Shown here: positions 17,638 to 26,331 of the stretch, in pieces
Position numbering within the stretch: position 1 is the stretch's first letter
Layout of the letters: the number at the start of each line of letters is the position of its first letter
Origin: Streptomyces sp. SolWspMP-5a-2
Lineage (GTDB): Bacteria > Actinomycetota > Actinomycetes > Streptomycetales > Streptomycetaceae
DNA length: 53,807 bases
Assembly: GCF_900091845.1 (NCBI RefSeq)
Contig: NZ_FMCI01000048.1
Coordinates: forward strand, 1 to 53,807
Direction of reading: 5' to 3'
Position numbers and translations under genes: made by a program
Notes under the pieces: generated by a model
Told to the model about the DNA's origin: nothing
The model's input: only the letters and a program-made list of their open reading frames with translations
The model's database searches: none

Positions 17638-18611
17638 GCGCCCCCACCGAGACCGACGAGCCCCCGCGGGCCGCGCCCACCGCGCCCCCGCCGGGCGCCC
17701 CGCCCGCCGGGCCGACCGGCCACCGCCGCCTCCTCACCCGCCGCGACCGGATCACCCTCGCCCTGATGGCGGGCGTGCCCGCCCTCCTGCACGTCGCCCT
17801 GGTGTGGCTGACCGCGCTCGCCTCCGTCGCGCTCGCCTTCACCACCTGGGACGGCATCGGCTTCGACACCATCCACTGGGTCGGCCTGCGCAACTTCCGC
17901 GAACTGTTCACCACCAACCCGCAGTTCTGGCCCGCCGTCGAGCACAACGTCGTCTGGTTCGCCGTGCTGATCCTGCTGCCGACGCCCTTCGGCCTCTTCC
18001 TCGCCCTCCAGCTCGACAAGCGCGTCCGCTTCAGCCGCGTCTACCAGACCGCGTTCTTCCTGCCCGTCGTCGTCTCCCTGGCGGTCATCGGGTTCGTCTG
18101 GCAGCTCGTCTACAACCCGGACACCGGCCTGATCAACAGCCTCGTCGGCGCCAACAGGCCCGGCCACTACATCGACTGGATCGGCGACCCCGACCTCAAC
18201 CTCTGGGCGATCCTCGTCGCCGCGTCCTGGCGGCACACCGGCTACATGATGATCCTGTACCTGGCCGGCCTCAAGAGCGTCGACCCGGCCCTGCGCGAGG
18301 CGGCCGCGCTCGACGGCGCCGACGAGTGGCAGACCTTCAGGCACGTCGTCCTGCCCGCCCTGCGCCCCACCAACACCGTCGTCCTGGTCGTCACCGTCAT
18401 CGAGTCGCTGCGCGCCTTCGACCTGGTCTTCGTCTTCAACAAGGGCGCCCACGGAACGGAGTTGCTGTCGATCCTGGTCACCGACAACATCATCGGCGAG
18501 TCCAGCCGCATCGGCTACGGCTCCGCGATCGCCGTCGTCCTGCTGCTGATCTCGCTGGCCGTGATCATCCCGTACCTGGTCGCGACCTTCCGCACGGAGC
18601 GACGCGGATGA
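17634..18611 (+). CDS. Sugar ABC transporter permease (MalF type)
   Basis: A 325-residue inner-membrane permease with six predicted helices after a Pro-rich N-terminal tail. The coupling EAA motif is EAAALDGADEWQTFRHVVLP at about residues 223-242. The GTG start overlaps the stop of the binding-protein gene (GTGA). It pairs with the next permease to form the channel. Confidence 0.92.
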   Translation: MSAPTETDEPPRAAPTAPPPGAPPAGPTGHRRLLTRRDRITLALMAGVPALLHVALVWLTALASVALAFTTWDGIGFDTIHWVGLRNFRELFTTNPQFWPAVEHNVVWFAVLILLPTPFGLFLALQLDKRVRFSRVYQTAFFLPVVVSLAVIGFVWQLVYNPDTGLINSLVGANRPGHYIDWIGDPDLNLWAILVAASWRHTGYMMILYLAGLKSVDPALREAAALDGADEWQTFRHVVLPALRPTNTVVLVVTVIESLRAFDLVFVFNKGAHGTELLSILVTDNIIGESSRIGYGSAIAVVLLLISLAVIIPYLVATFRTERRG

Positions 18612-19492
18612 CCGCCGCCGACCGGCCCGCCCGCCGCGCCCCCGTCCGCCCGGCCCGCGTCCTGCTGCACACCTTCCTCGTCGTCACCTCCCTGGCCTGG
18701 CTCGCCCCGCTCCTGTGGGCGCTGCTCGCCGCGCTGCGCCCCTACGCGGAGACCAGCGAGAAGGGGTACGTCTCCTGGCCCGACCGGCTCTCCACCGGCA
18801 ACTTCACCCAGGCGTTCGAGCAGTCGGACATGGCGCACTACGTCGTCAACACGCTGGTCGTCGCGGTCCCGGCGGTCCTGCTCACCCTCTTCCTCTCCTC
18901 GATGGTGGCCTTCCACGTGGCCCGCTTCGACGCCCGCGTCAACCTCTCGCTGCTGCTGGTCTTCACGGCCGGGAACCTGCTCCCGCAGCAGGTGATCATC
19001 ACGCCCCTGTACCGCCTCTACCTGCTGGTCGACCTGCCCGGCATCACGGCGAGCGGCAAGCTGTACGACTCGGCGCTCGGCCTGGTCCTCATCCACGTCG
19101 CGTTCCAGTCGGGCTTCTGCGTCTTCGTGCTGAGCGCCTCCATGCGCTCGCTCCCGCACGAACTGACCGAGGCGGCGCTCGTCGACGGCGCCTCCGTGTG
19201 GCGCCTGTACGCCCAGATCACGCTCCCGCTCTGCCGCCCGGCCATGGCGGCGCTGGCCACGCTGCTCTCGATCTGGATCTACAACGACTTCTTCTGGGCG
19301 ATCGTCCTGATCTCCACCGGCGACAACATGCCGGTCACCTCGGCCCTGAACAACCTCTCGGGCCAGTACTTCACGGACCCCAACCTGGTGGCGGCGGGCG
19401 CCCTCCTGACGGCGATCCCGACCCTGGCCGTCTACTTCGCCCTCCAACGCCAGTTCGTGAGCGGCCTGACGCTGGGGTCGGGGAGGGGGTGA
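18608..19492 (+). CDS. Sugar ABC transporter permease (MalG type)
   Basis: A 294-residue permease with six predicted helices and the EAA motif EAALVDGASVWRLYAQITLP (about residues 193-212). It starts ATGA-coupled to the previous permease. No ATPase gene follows. In streptomycetes, sugar importers of this type usually borrow a shared ATPase (MsiK) encoded elsewhere, which is the simplest reading here. Confidence 0.92.
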   Translation: MTAADRPARRAPVRPARVLLHTFLVVTSLAWLAPLLWALLAALRPYAETSEKGYVSWPDRLSTGNFTQAFEQSDMAHYVVNTLVVAVPAVLLTLFLSSMVAFHVARFDARVNLSLLLVFTAGNLLPQQVIITPLYRLYLLVDLPGITASGKLYDSALGLVLIHVAFQSGFCVFVLSASMRSLPHELTEAALVDGASVWRLYAQITLPLCRPAMAALATLLSIWIYNDFFWAIVLISTGDNMPVTSALNNLSGQYFTDPNLVAAGALLTAIPTLAVYFALQRQFVSGLTLGSGRG

Positions 19493-19526
19493 GGAGCCGG
19501 GGCGAGGGCCTCAGGAGGCGAGGGTG

Positions 19527-20432
19527 TCAGGAGGCTGGCGGGCCGGGGGCGGGGCGGGCGGCGCCCTGGAACACCTGGCCCGCGTGCCAGCGGAGGTGCG
19601 GCTCCGCGACGGGCGCGGCGCCGGGCTGCGGACCGAGCAGCGGCCGGCCGGCGAGGGCGAGGACCTGCTCACGGGCGGCCCTCCCGCGCCCCACGAACCG
19701 CTGCGACACCAGGATCCGGTGCCCGTCCCCGATCCCCAGGACGCCCTGGTCGAGGAGCTTGTGGTGCAGCGAGCACAGACACAGCCCGTTGTCGACGTCG
19801 TCCGGACCGCCGTACGCCCACCAGCGCACGTGCGCGGCCTCCAGCCCGACGGGCAGGGCGCCGATCATGCCGTCGTAGCCGCAGAACGCGCACCGGTACT
19901 CGTAGGCGGTCAGCACCGCCTCCCGCATCCGGGTGCCGCGGCGCCGGGGTCCGCCGGGGGCCGGGACCGCCGCCACCTCGCCGGGTTCCAGCCCGACGGC
20001 GGCGCAGAGGTCGGCGTGCAGGGAGGGCGGGAAGTGGGAGTCCAGGAGCGTCCGCGCGATCCGTCCGAGCAGCGCGGGGTCCCGCCGCAGCGCGTCCCGC
20101 AACCCGGGCGCCAGCCGCCCCACGGCACGGGTGGCGCGCAGCTCGCCCACCCGGGTGCCGGGACTGCCGGGACCCCGGTCGGTGCGCACCTCCCAGACGC
20201 CGTCGCCGACGAGATGGTGGAACGGGTAGGCGGGCGAGGTGGCCCGCACGGGCCCGTACTCGGCCAGCAGCCGCTTCAGGTCGTCCTCGACGGCGGTGTA
20301 CGGCAACTCCGAGCCGTCCGGGTCGCGTTGATGGCGTCCGAGCGCGTACAGGAACAGCAGCGGCTTGTGCGGGGCGCGGACACCGTCCCTGCTCCACTGC
20401 CGCAGCCGCGCGGCGCGGTCGACCCAGTCCAT
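19527..20432 (-). CDS. Putative phosphorothioate-dependent HNH restriction endonuclease (SBD-HNH)
   Basis: A 301-residue protein with two domains. Residues 1-150 resemble the sulfur-binding domain of ScoMcrA/SprMcrA-type enzymes (HKPLLFLYALGR, SPAYPFHHLVGDGVWEV). Residues 165-250 form an HNH nuclease with zinc-type cysteines (YRCAFCGYDG, LEAAHVRWWAYGGPDDVDNG, CLCSLHHKLLD). Such type IV enzymes cut DNA carrying phosphorothioate made by Dnd systems. No dnd genes are in the window, consistent with a defence role against modified foreign DNA. The ATG at 20432 starts the conserved MDWVDRAARLRQW segment. Confidence 0.8.
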   Translation of the reverse strand: MDWVDRAARLRQWSRDGVRAPHKPLLFLYALGRHQRDPDGSELPYTAVEDDLKRLLAEYGPVRATSPAYPFHHLVGDGVWEVRTDRGPGSPGTRVGELRATRAVGRLAPGLRDALRRDPALLGRIARTLLDSHFPPSLHADLCAAVGLEPGEVAAVPAPGGPRRRGTRMREAVLTAYEYRCAFCGYDGMIGALPVGLEAAHVRWWAYGGPDDVDNGLCLCSLHHKLLDQGVLGIGDGHRILVSQRFVGRGRAAREQVLALAGRPLLGPQPGAAPVAEPHLRWHAGQVFQGAARPAPGPPAS

Positions 20433-20558
20433 GCCGGGGGAGTGTAGCGAGGGGGGTGCCGCCCGCCGCCGGGGTGGAGGAGCGGGCGCACCGGGCTCCA
20501 CCCGTAGTTCCACCCGTGGGTCCAGGCGCGAAACGGCCTTCGCCAGCAGGCTTGCAGC

Positions 20559-21107
20559 ATGACAACGACCGACTGGATCACCGACATCGCCCTCCTCCTC
20601 GTCGTCTTCCGGCAACTGCGGGAGGGCCGCCTCGACGCCAAGTCGTACCTGATCCCGCTGGGGATCGTGGCCTTCGTCGCGCACACCTACCTCGACAGCG
20701 TGCCCACGGCGGGCAACGACCTGGTGCTGATCGGCACGCTCGTCGCCGTCGGCGCGGCCCTCGGCATCGCGGGCGGCGTCTACACCCGCGTCCGCCAGGT
20801 CGGCACGGAGCTGTACATCAAGGCGGGCGCGGTCTCCGCGATCCTGTGGGTGCTGGGCATGGGCGCGCGGATGGGCTTCCAGCTCTGGGTCGACCACGGC
20901 GGCGCCGACGACGTGGCCCGCTTCAGCCTGGAGCACCAGATCACCACGGGCGACGCGTGGGTGGCGGCGTTCGTGCTGATGGCGCTCACCGAGGTGGTGA
21001 CCAGGCTGGCCACCATATTCGTCCGCGGCCGGATGGCCACCCGGGAGCAGCGGCGGGCCGCCGGTGACGGACCCCGCGTCGCGGTCGCCGCGGACCGCGC
21101 GGTCTGA
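20559..21107 (+). CDS. Integral membrane protein, unknown function
   Basis: A 182-residue protein with about five predicted transmembrane helices (WITDIALLLVVFRQL, YLIPLGIVAFVAHTYL, LVLIGTLVAVGAALGIAGGVY, IKAGAVSAILWVLGMGARM, WVAAFVLMALTEVVTRLATI). The C-terminal tail is cytoplasmic and basic. It lies 20 bp upstream of a two-component system in the same direction, so it may be part of that operon. I do not recognise the family. Confidence 0.8.
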   Translation: MTTTDWITDIALLLVVFRQLREGRLDAKSYLIPLGIVAFVAHTYLDSVPTAGNDLVLIGTLVAVGAALGIAGGVYTRVRQVGTELYIKAGAVSAILWVLGMGARMGFQLWVDHGGADDVARFSLEHQITTGDAWVAAFVLMALTEVVTRLATIFVRGRMATREQRRAAGDGPRVAVAADRAV

Positions 21108-21127
21108 GCACGGGTTATCGTCGCGCC

Positions 21128-22318
21128 GTGTCCGCCACCGACAACGCCGCATCCCCAGGGCCGGTCTCCGAACGGGAGCCCGGCCCCCGGGCCGTGCTCC
21201 GCTACGACACCGGTCTCCAGTGGGCCGTGACCCTGCTGATCATCGCCGTCCCGGTCTCCAACGTCCGTCCGGTGGGCGTCAGCGGCCGGGGCCTGGCTGT
21301 GGTCGCGCTGCTGGTGGTCAACTCCGCCGCCCTGCTGGCCAGGCATCTGCCGCCGACCTTCCCGCCCCGGGCCGCGCTGGCCTGGCTGACCACCGGTGTC
21401 GTGGCGTCGGCGGCGCTGCTCGAGGTGAGCGACGGCGGCTCCGGCTACCTCTTCGCCTACTTCCTCGTCGGCCACGCCGGGTACCGCCTCTCCCTCAAGC
21501 CCGCCCTGGCGGTCGCGGCCCTCTCCAGCCTGCTCTGCGGCGCCGTCTTCTACTTCTACGTGGGCCCCGACCACCAGGTGCTGACGTGGACCTTCGGCCT
21601 CAGCACGGGCATCCCGGTGGTGGCCGGGATCCTGGGCCGCAGCAAGCAGCAGGCGGTGGAGGCGAAGCTGCAGGCCGCCGAGTCCGCCGAGCGGGCGGCG
21701 CGGGCCGAGGCGCGGACGGCCGTGCTCACCGAGCGGAGCCGTATCGCGCGGGACGTCCACGACGTGCTCGCGCACTCGCTGGCCGGGATCAACATGCATC
21801 TGGAACTGGCGGACGCCCTGATCGACACGGGTGACCTGGAGAAGGTGCGCGCGGCGCACAACAGGGCGCAGAGCCTGGTCAAGGAGAGCCTGAAGCAGGC
21901 CCAGTGGACCGTGCACGCGCTGCGCGAGGACTCGCTCCCGCTGCTGGAGAGCCTGACCGCGATGATCGAGTCGTCGGGCCACCGCGGGGCGCTGACCGTG
22001 ACGGGGACCGTGCGCGAGCTTCCGGCGCCGGTCACCCAGAACGTGCTGCGGATCGCGCAGGAGGCGCTGACCAACGCGGCCCGGCACGCTCCCGGGGCCG
22101 GGCTCACGGTGGGGCTCGCCTTCGAGGAGACGTCGACGACCCTCACCGTCCGCAACGGGGCCCCGAGCGGTGCGGCGGGCGCGGGGGCCGGGAGCGGCAT
22201 GGGGCTGATAGGAATGCGCGAACGCGTCGCCCTGCTGGGCGGCACCCTCACGGCGGGCCCGCTCACCGAGGGTCCGGAGAGGGGCGGATGGCAGGTGGAG
22301 GCAGTGATCCCGGGATGA
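21128..22318 (+). CDS. Sensor histidine kinase (HisKA_3, NarL-type partner)
   Basis: A 396-residue kinase. Residues 25-175 hold about six transmembrane helices with almost no extracellular loop, so sensing is probably intramembrane. A coiled-coil linker rich in Ala/Glu leads to the H-box ERSRIARDVHDVLAHSLAG, with the phospho-accepting His in DVHD. The ATP domain has NVLRIAQEALTNAARHA and GMGLIGMRERVALLGG. The start is a GTG at 21128. It overlaps the response regulator gene by 4 nt, which names its partner. Confidence 0.93.
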   Translation: MSATDNAASPGPVSEREPGPRAVLRYDTGLQWAVTLLIIAVPVSNVRPVGVSGRGLAVVALLVVNSAALLARHLPPTFPPRAALAWLTTGVVASAALLEVSDGGSGYLFAYFLVGHAGYRLSLKPALAVAALSSLLCGAVFYFYVGPDHQVLTWTFGLSTGIPVVAGILGRSKQQAVEAKLQAAESAERAARAEARTAVLTERSRIARDVHDVLAHSLAGINMHLELADALIDTGDLEKVRAAHNRAQSLVKESLKQAQWTVHALREDSLPLLESLTAMIESSGHRGALTVTGTVRELPAPVTQNVLRIAQEALTNAARHAPGAGLTVGLAFEETSTTLTVRNGAPSGAAGAGAGSGMGLIGMRERVALLGGTLTAGPLTEGPERGGWQVEAVIPG

Positions 22319-23007
22319 CGACGACCGACGAACCGGCCCAGGGGCCGCACGACCCGGGGCCCGAGCGCCCGCTGAGGGTGATCGTGGCCGACGACCAGGC
22401 GGCCGTCCGCGAGCCGCTGGCCGCGGTGCTGGACATGACCGAGGACATCGACGTCGTGGCCGCCGCCGCGGACGGCGCCGAGGTCCTGGCCGCCGTGGCC
22501 GCCGGGCCAGTCGACGTCGTCCTGATGGACCTGCGCATGCCGGTGATGGACGGTGTCGAGGCGACCCGGCGGCTGACCGAGGAGCACCCGGGGACGGCCG
22601 TGGTCGTACTGACCACCTTCGCCGACGACGACTCGATCCTGGCCGCCCTGAGCGCGGGCGCCCGCGGTTACCTGACGAAGAACGCGGGGCGCCAGGACAT
22701 CGTCCGGGCGATCCGGGCCGCCGCGGCGGGGCAGTCCGTCCTGGACCAGGAGGTGCAGAACCGCCTCCTGGCCACCGTGCGCACCCGGCCCCCGGCCGCC
22801 GCGAGCCCCCTCCCGCCGGACCTCACCCGCCGCGAACGCGAGGTGCTCACCCTGATCGGCCGGGGCCTGCCCAACCGGGCGATCGCCGAGAACCTCTTCA
22901 TCAGCGAGGCCACGGTCAAGACCCACATCAACAACCTGTTCGCCAAGGCGGACATCAAGGACCGGGCGGAGGCGGTCCGCCGAGCGATCACGGCGGGGCT
23001 GGCGTGA
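22315..23007 (+). CDS. NarL/LuxR-type response regulator
   Basis: A 230-residue DNA-binding regulator. The receiver domain (residues 20-140) has the acidic pocket VADDQ and the phospho-acceptor Asp in VVLMDLRMPVMDG. The C-terminal LuxR helix-turn-helix is LTRREREVLTLIGRG...ATVKTHINNLFAKADIKDR. The ATG overlaps the kinase stop (ATGA), so the two are made together. The target genes are unknown; the membrane protein upstream of the kinase is a natural candidate. Confidence 0.93.
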   Translation: MTTTDEPAQGPHDPGPERPLRVIVADDQAAVREPLAAVLDMTEDIDVVAAAADGAEVLAAVAAGPVDVVLMDLRMPVMDGVEATRRLTEEHPGTAVVVLTTFADDDSILAALSAGARGYLTKNAGRQDIVRAIRAAAAGQSVLDQEVQNRLLATVRTRPPAAASPLPPDLTRREREVLTLIGRGLPNRAIAENLFISEATVKTHINNLFAKADIKDRAEAVRRAITAGLA

Positions 23008-23052
23008 CGGGGGAGCGGGAGGCGGGCGCCCGGGGCCCGCGGCCGTGGGCGT

Positions 23053-23199
23053 TCAGGGGGCGGAACCCGCGCGCTTGTCCCCGACGGCCGTGAGGCTCCA
23101 CAGGGGTGGGCCGACCCCGGAGAAGCCGCAGACCCCGCGGCTCAGGGCCTCCGCCTGGTCCAGGGCGGTGATCGGCTCCAGGACGTCCCGGACGGACAA
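23053..23199 (-). CDS. Possible short gene or gene remnant
   Basis: From a TTG at 23199 a 48-codon frame (LSVRDVLEPITALDQAEALS...) has strong third-position GC and a protein-like sequence, and it ends convergent with the response regulator. No ribosome binding site is evident, and the frame runs upstream into the tRNA terminator. It may be the residue of a decayed gene rather than an active one. Confidence 0.3.
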   Translation of the reverse strand: MSVRDVLEPITALDQAEALSRGVCGFSGVGPPLWSLTAVGDKRAGSAP

Positions 23200-23229
23200 C
23201 GATGCGCCGGAAAAGCAACGAGGAAAAGT

Positions 23230-23263
23230 CGAAGGGCCCCGCCGCGAACGGTGGGGCCCTTCG
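23230..23263 (-). terminator. Hairpin terminator of tRNA-Ser(GGA)
   Basis: CGAAGGGCCCC pairs perfectly with GGGGCCCTTCG (11-bp stem, inner loop GC-rich), downstream of the tRNA on the minus strand. The same GAAGGGCCCC stem is used by the other tRNA-Ser terminator in this window. Confidence 0.75.
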
Positions 23264-23287
23264 ACATCGTGCCCGGTGAGGCACTGG

Positions 23288-23372
23288 CGGAGGATACGAG
23301 ATTCGAACTCGTGAGGGGTTGCCCCCAACACGCTTTCCAAGCGTGCGCCCTAGGCCTCTAGGCGAATCCTCC
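23288..23372 (-). tRNA. tRNA-Ser (anticodon GGA)
   Basis: A class II tRNA on the minus strand. The acceptor GGAGGAT/ATCCTCC is paired, with discriminator G. The anticodon stem CACGC/GCGTG encloses the loop TTGGAAA, giving anticodon GGA (reads TCC/TCT). A long variable arm and the T loop GTTCGAATC are present. The CCA is not encoded. Confidence 0.95.
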
Positions 23373-23448
23373 GCCGGGAACATTACATGACCGAGGAGGG
23401 TGCTCGCGAACTCGTTCCCAGCCGCTGACGTCGGGTACTCTCTGGGTA

Positions 23449-23534
23449 GCCCCTCACGCGGCGCTATCTGACTGAACTCCCCCAGGGCCGGAAGGCAGCA
23501 AGGGTAGGTCGGCTCTGGCGGGTGCGTGGGGGGC
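23449..23534 (+). ncRNA. ffs: Signal recognition particle RNA (4.5S type)
   Basis: An 86-nt hairpin RNA. GCCCCTCACGC at the 5' end pairs with GCGTGGGGGGC at the 3' end. The apex contains the conserved SRP domain IV signature (GGCCGGAAGGCAGCAAGGG). It binds Ffh to target nascent membrane proteins. Its position between tRNA-Ser and dnaX is the usual bacterial arrangement. The exact ends are estimated from pairing. Confidence 0.9.
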
Positions 23535-23600
23535 GTCTTCGTTGCCCGGCGGGGTCGGTCGGGAGCCCCGCTGTCAGTGGGCGCCTATAACCTCGTACGC

Positions 23601-24833
23601 GTGTCGTCTCTTGCGCTGTATCGCCGCTATCGCCCGGAGTCGTTCGCCGAGGTCATCGGGCAGGAGCATGTAACCGACCCGTTGCAGCAGGCGCTGCGGA
23701 ACAACCGGGTCAATCACGCGTACCTGTTCAGCGGGCCGCGCGGCTGCGGCAAGACGACCAGCGCCCGCATCCTGGCCCGCTGCCTGAACTGCGAGAAGGG
23801 CCCGACGCCCACCCCCTGCGGGGAGTGCCAGTCCTGCCTCGACCTGGCGCGCAACGGCCCCGGCTCCATCGACGTCATCGAGATCGACGCCGCCTCCCAC
23901 GGTGGCGTGGACGACGCCCGTGAGCTGCGCGAGAAGGCGTTCTTCGGGCCCGCGTCCAGCCGCTACAAGATCTACATCATCGACGAGGCCCACATGGTCA
24001 CGTCGGCCGGCTTCAACGCGCTGCTGAAGGTCGTCGAGGAGCCCCCGGAGCACCTCAAGTTCATCTTCGCCACGACCGAGCCCGAGAAGGTCATCGGCAC
24101 CATCAGGTCCCGCACCCACCACTACCCCTTCCGGCTGGTTCCGCCCGGCACCCTGCGGGAGTACCTCGGCGAGGTCTGCCAGAAGGAGGGCATCCCGGTC
24201 GACGACGGCGTGCTGCCGCTCGTCGTGCGCGCGGGCGCCGGCTCGGTGCGTGACTCGATGTCCGTCATGGACCAGCTCCTCGCGGGCGCCGCCGCGGACG
24301 GTGTGACGTACGCCATGGCCACCTCCCTCCTCGGCTACACCGACGGCTCGCTCCTCGACTCCGTCGTCGAGGCGTTCGCCACCGGGGACGGCGCCGCCGC
24401 CTTCGACGTCGTCGACCACGTCATCGAGGGCGGCAACGACCCCCGCCGCTTCGTCGCCGACCTGCTGGAGCGCCTGCGGGACCTGGTGATCCTCGCCGCC
24501 GTCCCGGACGCCGCCGAGAAGGGCCTCATCGACGCCCCCGCCGACGTCATCGAGCGGATGCTGGCCCAGGCGAGCACCTTCGGCGCCGCCGAGCTGAGCC
24601 GGTCCGCCGACCTCGTCAACGAGGGGCTGACCGAGATGCGCGGCGCCAACTCCCCGCGCCTGCAGCTCGAACTGATCTGCGCCCGCGTGCTGCTCCCCGC
24701 CGCCTACGGCGATGAGCGCGCCGTCATGGCCCGCCTCGACCGCCTCGAACGCGGAGCGGCGCAGTTCTCCGGCGGGGGCGGCGCCACCGCGCCCGCACCG
24801 CCGCCGGGGCCGACCGGCCGACCGGCCTACTGA
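23601..24833 (+). CDS. dnaX: DNA polymerase III gamma/tau subunit, short form
   Basis: A clamp-loader AAA+ ATPase. The start is the GTG at 23601 (SSLALYRRYRPESFAEVIGQEHV). Walker A is GPRGCGKTTSARI; the zinc cysteines lie in CLNCEKG...CGECQSC; Walker B is IIDEAHM, followed by sensor 1 and the collar domain to about residue 375. The protein ends at residue 410 in a short Gly/Pro/Ala linker, at a stop inside a GACC/GACT repeat. From memory, streptomycete DnaX proteins continue for several hundred residues into a tau C-terminal domain, which is missing here in all frames. Confidence 0.9.
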   Translation: MSSLALYRRYRPESFAEVIGQEHVTDPLQQALRNNRVNHAYLFSGPRGCGKTTSARILARCLNCEKGPTPTPCGECQSCLDLARNGPGSIDVIEIDAASHGGVDDARELREKAFFGPASSRYKIYIIDEAHMVTSAGFNALLKVVEEPPEHLKFIFATTEPEKVIGTIRSRTHHYPFRLVPPGTLREYLGEVCQKEGIPVDDGVLPLVVRAGAGSVRDSMSVMDQLLAGAAADGVTYAMATSLLGYTDGSLLDSVVEAFATGDGAAAFDVVDHVIEGGNDPRRFVADLLERLRDLVILAAVPDAAEKGLIDAPADVIERMLAQASTFGAAELSRSADLVNEGLTEMRGANSPRLQLELICARVLLPAAYGDERAVMARLDRLERGAAQFSGGGGATAPAPPPGPTGRPAY

Positions 24834-24856
24834 CCGACTGACCGACCGGCCGACCG
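24811..24856. repeat. Short CGACCGGC/GACT repeats at the dnaX stop
   Basis: The sequence is an array of imperfect units (CGACCGGC, TGACCGAC) spanning the dnaX stop codon. The TGA of dnaX is one repeat unit, so slippage or a recombination junction here could explain the early end of the gene. Confidence 0.6.
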
Positions 24857-24992
24857 CACCACGGTCTCCGCCGTCCGCGGAGGTGACGAACCGGGCCTCG
24901 GGGAGGGACGTTTGCAGTCCTGAGACCCACCTTTGCAGCAGCAGCGGTTACGGTGCTGACGTACGTGATCGACGGGGGATGGGGAGGGAAAC

Positions 24993-26048
24993 ATGCCCGG
25001 AACCGTGCTGCTGCTCGCCGCCGCTCCGGTGGGCAGGGGCCGCCTGGTGGACGCCGCGTCCGTGCTTCCCGTCCTGGCGGCGGTGGAGCCCGCCGTGCTG
25101 TCCGGGACCGGCACCGCGAACGTCGTGGAGCTGGCCGACCCGCTGGAGCCGCAGGCCGTCCTGACCCGGCTGCGGGCCGCCGCGACCGCGCCGGGGCCGC
25201 TCACCGTCTTCGTCACCGGCCAGCTCCAGCTCGACCGCAGGCAGCGGCTCCCGCACCTCTCGCTGGCCCGCACCACGCCCGCCACGGTCCGCTACACCGC
25301 GCTGCCCTGGCACTGGCTCCGCGAGGAGCTGCGGCTGCGCCCGCCCGGCGCCACCAGCCTCGTCCTCGACCTGCACGCCGACGCCGAGACCTGGCAGTGG
25401 CTGAGCGAGCACCCGCTCGACAGCGGGCACAACAACACCGTCCACGGGCGGATCGCGCCCCCGCCGGGCCGCCGCGCCGTCGCCGCGCCCGGCTACATGA
25501 AGGCCGTCGCGACGATCCTGCGCAGCGGTCACCGGCCGCCGCTCGACCAACTGCACCAGCAGGCGCTGTCCCGGATCGCGGACGAGCCGCCCGGCCTGGA
25601 GCTGGCGGCGCCGGGACCCGCCCCCGACGACCCGCACGCCGTGATCTCCGCCGCCGTCCAGGCCGGACGGCACGGCGAGGCGGAGTCCCTCGCCGCCCGG
25701 TACGAGCAGGCCGCGGCGCACACCCACGGGCCGGGTTCGGAGCCGGTGCTGCACTGGAGCGAGGTCCGCGCCGACCTCGCGATGCTCGCGGGCGACCCGG
25801 CGCGGAGCTGCCGCACCTGGCTCGCGGTGGCCGAGGCCCGGCTCGCCGCGGGCCAGCCGGTGGACGCCCCGGCCGTCGAGGCGGCCGTCGACCGCGCCCA
25901 CCACCAGTGGGGCCAGGTCGCCGAACCGGCCGCAGCCCGCGAACTGGGCCTCGCCCTGGCCGCGCTGCGCTCCCGGGTGCCGGGCCGCCGGGAGGGCGCC
26001 CTGGACCATGTCCAGCGCCAGCTACGGCAGTTGCAGACCCAGGGCTGA
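24993..26048 (+). CDS. Unrecognised 351-residue protein
   Basis: The ATG at 24993 follows GGGGAGGG and codon use is typical, so the gene is real, but I do not recognise the family. The N-terminal half alternates hydrophobic strands and helices (GPLTVFVTGQLQLD, TSLVLDLHADAETW), loosely like a caspase/CHAT fold, with no clear His-Cys pair. Residues 205-350 are helical, with repeat-like pairs (AVQAGRHGEAESLAARYEQA, DLAMLAGDPARSCRTWLAVA) resembling TPR units. No signal peptide or membrane helix is present. It lies between the short dnaX and the XRE-TPR locus. Confidence 0.75.
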   Translation: MPGTVLLLAAAPVGRGRLVDAASVLPVLAAVEPAVLSGTGTANVVELADPLEPQAVLTRLRAAATAPGPLTVFVTGQLQLDRRQRLPHLSLARTTPATVRYTALPWHWLREELRLRPPGATSLVLDLHADAETWQWLSEHPLDSGHNNTVHGRIAPPPGRRAVAAPGYMKAVATILRSGHRPPLDQLHQQALSRIADEPPGLELAAPGPAPDDPHAVISAAVQAGRHGEAESLAARYEQAAAHTHGPGSEPVLHWSEVRADLAMLAGDPARSCRTWLAVAEARLAAGQPVDAPAVEAAVDRAHHQWGQVAEPAAARELGLALAALRSRVPGRREGALDHVQRQLRQLQTQG

Positions 26049-26215
26049 CGGGAGGCGGCGGACGTCGGCCGGGAGGCGGGCGGACGTCGGCCGCGAGAGG
26101 GCGGACGGCGGCCGAAGGGGCCCGGCGGCCGTCGGAAGCGGATGGACGCCAGGCGGCAGGGGCCCGACGCCCGTCTGAAGCGGGCGGACGCCCGGCGGGA
26201 GAGGCGCGTCGCCGT
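26049..26215. repeat. Degenerate GC-rich tandem repeats
   Basis: Imperfect units of roughly 22-35 bp related to GGGAGGCGGGCGGACGTCGGCC recur across the segment. They lie between the end of the 351-residue gene and the small secreted-peptide gene. Open frames through it on the minus strand are Pro-rich repeats without a start signal, so it is treated as non-coding. Confidence 0.5.
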
Positions 26216-26331
26216 CGGGTGACGGCACGGGGGTTACCCGACGGAGTGTATTTCCGCACCGGCCCGGCGGCCCGGGGCCCGCACCGGGGCCGTCGGCGGC
26301 CGTCACCCCGGGCGCCCGGTGCCCCCGGCCG

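Noticed and set aside
23053..23340. 95-codon minus-strand frame reaching into tRNA-Ser(GGA)
   Set aside because: Its 5' part overlaps the tRNA and its terminator; only the last 48 codons look coding and these are listed separately at low confidence.
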